Origin: Pseudomonadota bacterium
Lineage (GTDB): Bacteria > Pseudomonadota > Alphaproteobacteria > Rhizobiales > Rhizobiaceae
Direction of reading: 5' to 3'
Assembly (NCBI GenBank): GCA_023393575.1
Contig: JAEWKX010000424.1
Coordinates: 1-5,153, forward strand
Length of the DNA: 5,153 nucleotides
Shown here: positions 4,774 to 5,153 of the stretch, in pieces
How the letters are laid out: every line of letters begins with the position of its first letter
How positions within the stretch are numbered: the stretch's first letter is position 1
Program-made: the position numbers and the translations under genes
The notes under the pieces: model-generated
Told to the model about the DNA's origin: nothing
The model's database searches: none
What the model saw: only the letters and a program-made list of their open reading frames with translations

Positions 4774-5153
4774 TCAGGCGCGCAGCACCGCGTTCTCCGG
4801 ATCGAACGGGCTCTCCGGCACGACGGTCGCGTCATAGACCGAGCCGAGGATCTTGATCTTCAGCTTCGTGCCAATCTCCGCCTTCCCGGGCTTGAGCATT
4901 GCGAGCGCCAGCGATTTGCCGATACGCCAGCCATAGCCGCCGCTGGTGGCACGGCCGACCAGTTCGCCCGCCTCGTCATAGATCGCTTCCGAGCCGCGCG
5001 CATCGACATCCGTGTTGCCCTCGACCACGAGCGTCGCGAAGTTCCACTTCAGGCCCTTCTCCCCGTAGGCGAGCAGCCCATCGCGGCCGATGAAGGTTTT
5101 CTCCGGACGGATGAACCGGTCGAGCGCGGATTCGTAGGCGTTGTATTCGATGG
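4774..5153 (-). CDS. GcvT-family protein (dimethylglycine/sarcosine dehydrogenase-type), C-terminal part; 5' end outside window
   Basis: The minus-strand frame is open from the right edge to TGA 4774-4776 and encodes 125 residues. They begin IEYNAYESALDRFIRPEKTF and end SPFDPENAVLRA. The middle, LVGRATSGGYGWRIGKSLAL, matches the C-terminal beta-barrel of the aminomethyltransferase (GcvT) family, with the preceding FIGRDGLLAY segment as in the tetrahydrofolate-binding enzymes. In Rhizobiales this ending is typical of long FAD-dependent oxidoreductase-GcvT fusions (dimethylglycine or sarcosine dehydrogenase-like). These oxidatively demethylate N-methylated amines and pass the one-carbon unit to tetrahydrofolate. 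Whether the FAD domain is present cannot be seen. An internal ATG at 5028 would start only an 84-residue fragment and is not the true start. A terminator follows 31 bp after the stop. Confidence 0.88.
   Translation of the reverse strand, partial: IEYNAYESALDRFIRPEKTFIGRDGLLAYGEKGLKWNFATLVVEGNTDVDARGSEAIYDEAGELVGRATSGGYGWRIGKSLALAMLKPGKAEIGTKLKIKILGSVYDATVVPESPFDPENAVLRA

Overview
The window reads as chromosomal DNA of an alphaproteobacterium, most likely Rhizobiales/Rhizobiaceae (Rhizobium, Agrobacterium, Sinorhizobium or a close relative). The basis is the high GC content, dense packing with strong third-position G/C bias, a DUF1127 small protein, a GlxA/GbdR-type AraC regulator, and protein ends that resemble rhizobial one-carbon metabolism genes. 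No tRNA, rRNA, CRISPR array, insertion sequence or phage gene was seen.

Layout. Positions 1-175 (+) hold the C-terminal end of a protein that resembles the ASKHA/DUF4445 family (corrinoid-protein reactivators). Its stop codon directly abuts the stop codon of a convergent LysR-type regulator (176-1072, -), and a GC-rich hairpin is centred on the paired stops. An AT-rich intergenic region follows, with a good promoter for the LysR gene. Next come a DUF1127 small basic protein (1145-1471, +, start uncertain) and a 191-bp non-coding stretch with a strong hairpin, a weak terminator-like hairpin with a T7 run, a 63-bp-spaced direct repeat and an inverted repeat. This stretch leads into a GlxA-family regulator with a DJ-1/PfpI-like domain and an AraC HTH (1663-2691, +). 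A convergent minus-strand block follows: a squalene-cyclase-like alpha/alpha-toroid protein (2734-3720), a two-receiver-domain response regulator with no output domain (3789-4622), and the C-terminal end of a GcvT-family protein of the dimethylglycine/sarcosine dehydrogenase type (4774 to the window end). The GcvT-family gene has its own rho-independent terminator.

How they may work together (inference). An ASKHA-type reactivator, a GbdR-like regulator (GbdR controls glycine betaine and dimethylglycine catabolism in Pseudomonas) and a GcvT/dimethylglycine-dehydrogenase-type enzyme fit a locus for demethylating quaternary or N-methylated amines and feeding methyl groups to tetrahydrofolate. 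The response regulator and the toroid protein have no obvious role in that pathway. They look like separate units: the first has its own strong ribosome binding site and lies behind a terminator, the second has its own candidate promoter. All assignments come from reading motifs by eye; no database search was run.
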